From the NCBI GenBank assembly GCA_934561335.1, contig CAKTGD010000081.1, positions 1-7,387 of the forward strand: 7,387 nt of DNA, in the 5' to 3' direction. The position numbers and the translations under genes are program-made. Shown piece by piece: positions 6,587-7,387 of the stretch (positions are counted from its first letter, which is position 1; the number at the start of each line of letters is the position of its first letter). The notes below the pieces were generated by a model that was given only the letters and a program-made list of their open reading frames with translations, had not been told where the DNA came from and ran no database searches. Source of the DNA: an uncultured Oscillospiraceae bacterium (lineage in GTDB: Bacteria > Bacillota_A > Clostridia > Oscillospirales > Oscillospiraceae).

Positions 6587-7387
6587 TTATTTCTTCTCCG
6601 CGCGGGCCATGGCGGCGATGTCGCCCACGCCGTCGAGCACAACGCTCGGGCGGTAGGCATAGGTCTTGAGGGTCTCACGCGTCGAAACGCCGGAGAGCAC
6701 CAGCACCGTGGACATACCGCTCTCCAGGCCGGAGATCACATCGGTATCCATGCGGTCGCCGACCATCACCGCCTCACCGGAGTGGCAATTCAGCTTTTTC
6801 AGCCCTGTCCGCATCATCAGCGGGTTGGGCTTGCCGCAGAAGTAGGCCTGCTTGCCCGTTGCCATCTCAATAGGTGCGATGAGGGCACGGCAGGCAGGGG
6901 CGATGCCGTTTTCAATGGGGCCGGAGACATCGGAGTTGGCACCGATGAGCTTGGCCCCCTGCATCACCAGATTTGTGGCTTTCGTGAGGGTGTCAAGCGA
7001 ATAGCTGCGCCCCTCGCCTACCACCACATAGTCGGGGTTCACATCGTTCATAGTGATGCCTGCGTCATAGAGGGCGTTGAGCAAGCCTGCCTCGCCAATG
7101 GCAAACACGGAGCAGCCCGGTGCCTGCTCCCGCAGGAAGGCGGCGGTGGCCAGCGCGCTGGTATAGAAGTGCTCCTCCGGCACATCAAGGCCCATGCGCG
7201 CGAGCTTCTGGTTTAGCTCGCGCGGCGTGTAGCCGCTGTTGTTCGTGAGGAAGAGGTATTCCTTATCCTCGTCGTGCAGCCACTGAATGAACTCCGCCAC
7301 CCCCGGCAGAATGCGGTTGCCGTGGTAGATGACGCCGTCCATATCACAGATGAAACCCTTTTTCTCGTTAAAATTGATGGAAGTCTC
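6587..7387 (-). CDS. HAD-IIA family phosphatase (NagD/AraL-like), 5'-truncated
   Basis: A cytoplasmic haloacid dehalogenase-superfamily phosphohydrolase. The frame is open to the right edge, and 266 residues are visible. The internal ATG at 7342 is not the real start, because the catalytic motif begins one residue earlier. Seen, counted from the edge: motif I FICDMDGVIYHG with nucleophile Asp15 and acid/base Asp17; motif II LTNNS with Thr48; a C2 cap insert; motif III Lys186 in GKPNP; motif IV GDRMDTD at 210-216 with the metal-binding acids. All catalytic residues are present and the length is close to the family's usual 250-270, so only a few codons are missing. Known of the family: members dephosphorylate small metabolites such as nucleoside monophosphates (NagD), sugar phosphates (AraL), p-nitrophenyl phosphate or phosphoglycolate. 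The substrate cannot be read from sequence. It faces the SLH gene across the terminator and has no evident link to it. Confidence 0.93.
   Translation of the reverse strand, partial: ETSINFNEKKGFICDMDGVIYHGNRILPGVAEFIQWLHDEDKEYLFLTNNSGYTPRELNQKLARMGLDVPEEHFYTSALATAAFLREQAPGCSVFAIGEAGLLNALYDAGITMNDVNPDYVVVGEGRSYSLDTLTKATNLVMQGAKLIGANSDVSGPIENGIAPACRALIAPIEMATGKQAYFCGKPNPLMMRTGLKKLNCHSGEAVMVGDRMDTDVISGLESGMSTVLVLSGVSTRETLKTYAYRPSVVLDGVGDIAAMARAEKK

Noticed and set aside
6500..7216. 238-codon plus-strand open frame opposite the HAD phosphatase
   Set aside because: The minus-strand frame has every HAD catalytic motif; this one overlaps the terminator, is His/Gly-rich and matches nothing.

Overview
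The window is GC-rich (roughly 60% or more by eye). It carries a three-repeat SLH surface protein of the kind seen in Gram-positive bacteria, a MalT/LuxR-type regulator and a NagD-type HAD phosphatase. The signal peptide, the purine-rich ribosome binding site and the form of the SLH repeats (Cys-Thr-Arg-Ala-Gln followed by a Val-Thr-Phe-Leu core) suggest a high-GC gut Clostridia, plausibly Oscillospiraceae (Oscillibacter/Flavonifractor-like). The family assignment is inference from style, not a database match.

Layout: (1) 1-707, plus strand: the C-terminal part of a LuxR-family regulator with TPR-like helices and a C-terminal helix-turn-helix; its start lies off the left edge. (2) 708-813: a 106-bp intergenic region with an extended -10 promoter, an inverted repeat where an activator would bind, a second perfect 7-2-7 inverted repeat lying across the -10 and start site, and a good Shine-Dalgarno. 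(3) 814-6411, plus strand: one very large gene (1865 aa) for a secreted, wall-anchored protein. It has a signal peptide, about 1200 residues of unrecognised beta-rich sequence, an EF-hand-like calcium loop, a fibronectin III-like module, an Ig-like module, a Pro then Ser/Gly linker, an InlB-B-repeat-like module and three SLH repeats. (4) 6412-6586: intergenic, with a weak hairpin and a strong 17-bp-stem hairpin that can terminate both converging genes. (5) 6587-7387, minus strand: a HAD-IIA (NagD-like) phosphatase whose first few codons lie off the right edge.

How they may work together: the regulator lies directly upstream of the surface-protein gene, on the same strand. The surface-protein promoter has a poor -35 and a palindrome centred near -43, as expected for activation by a LuxR-type protein. 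The simplest reading is a regulator controlling an adjacent cell-surface protein. The HAD phosphatase is convergent, insulated by the terminator, and probably unrelated housekeeping metabolism. I see no RNA gene, CRISPR array, insertion sequence or phage gene. The novelty here is the large uncharacterised exported region of the SLH protein and its promoter architecture.
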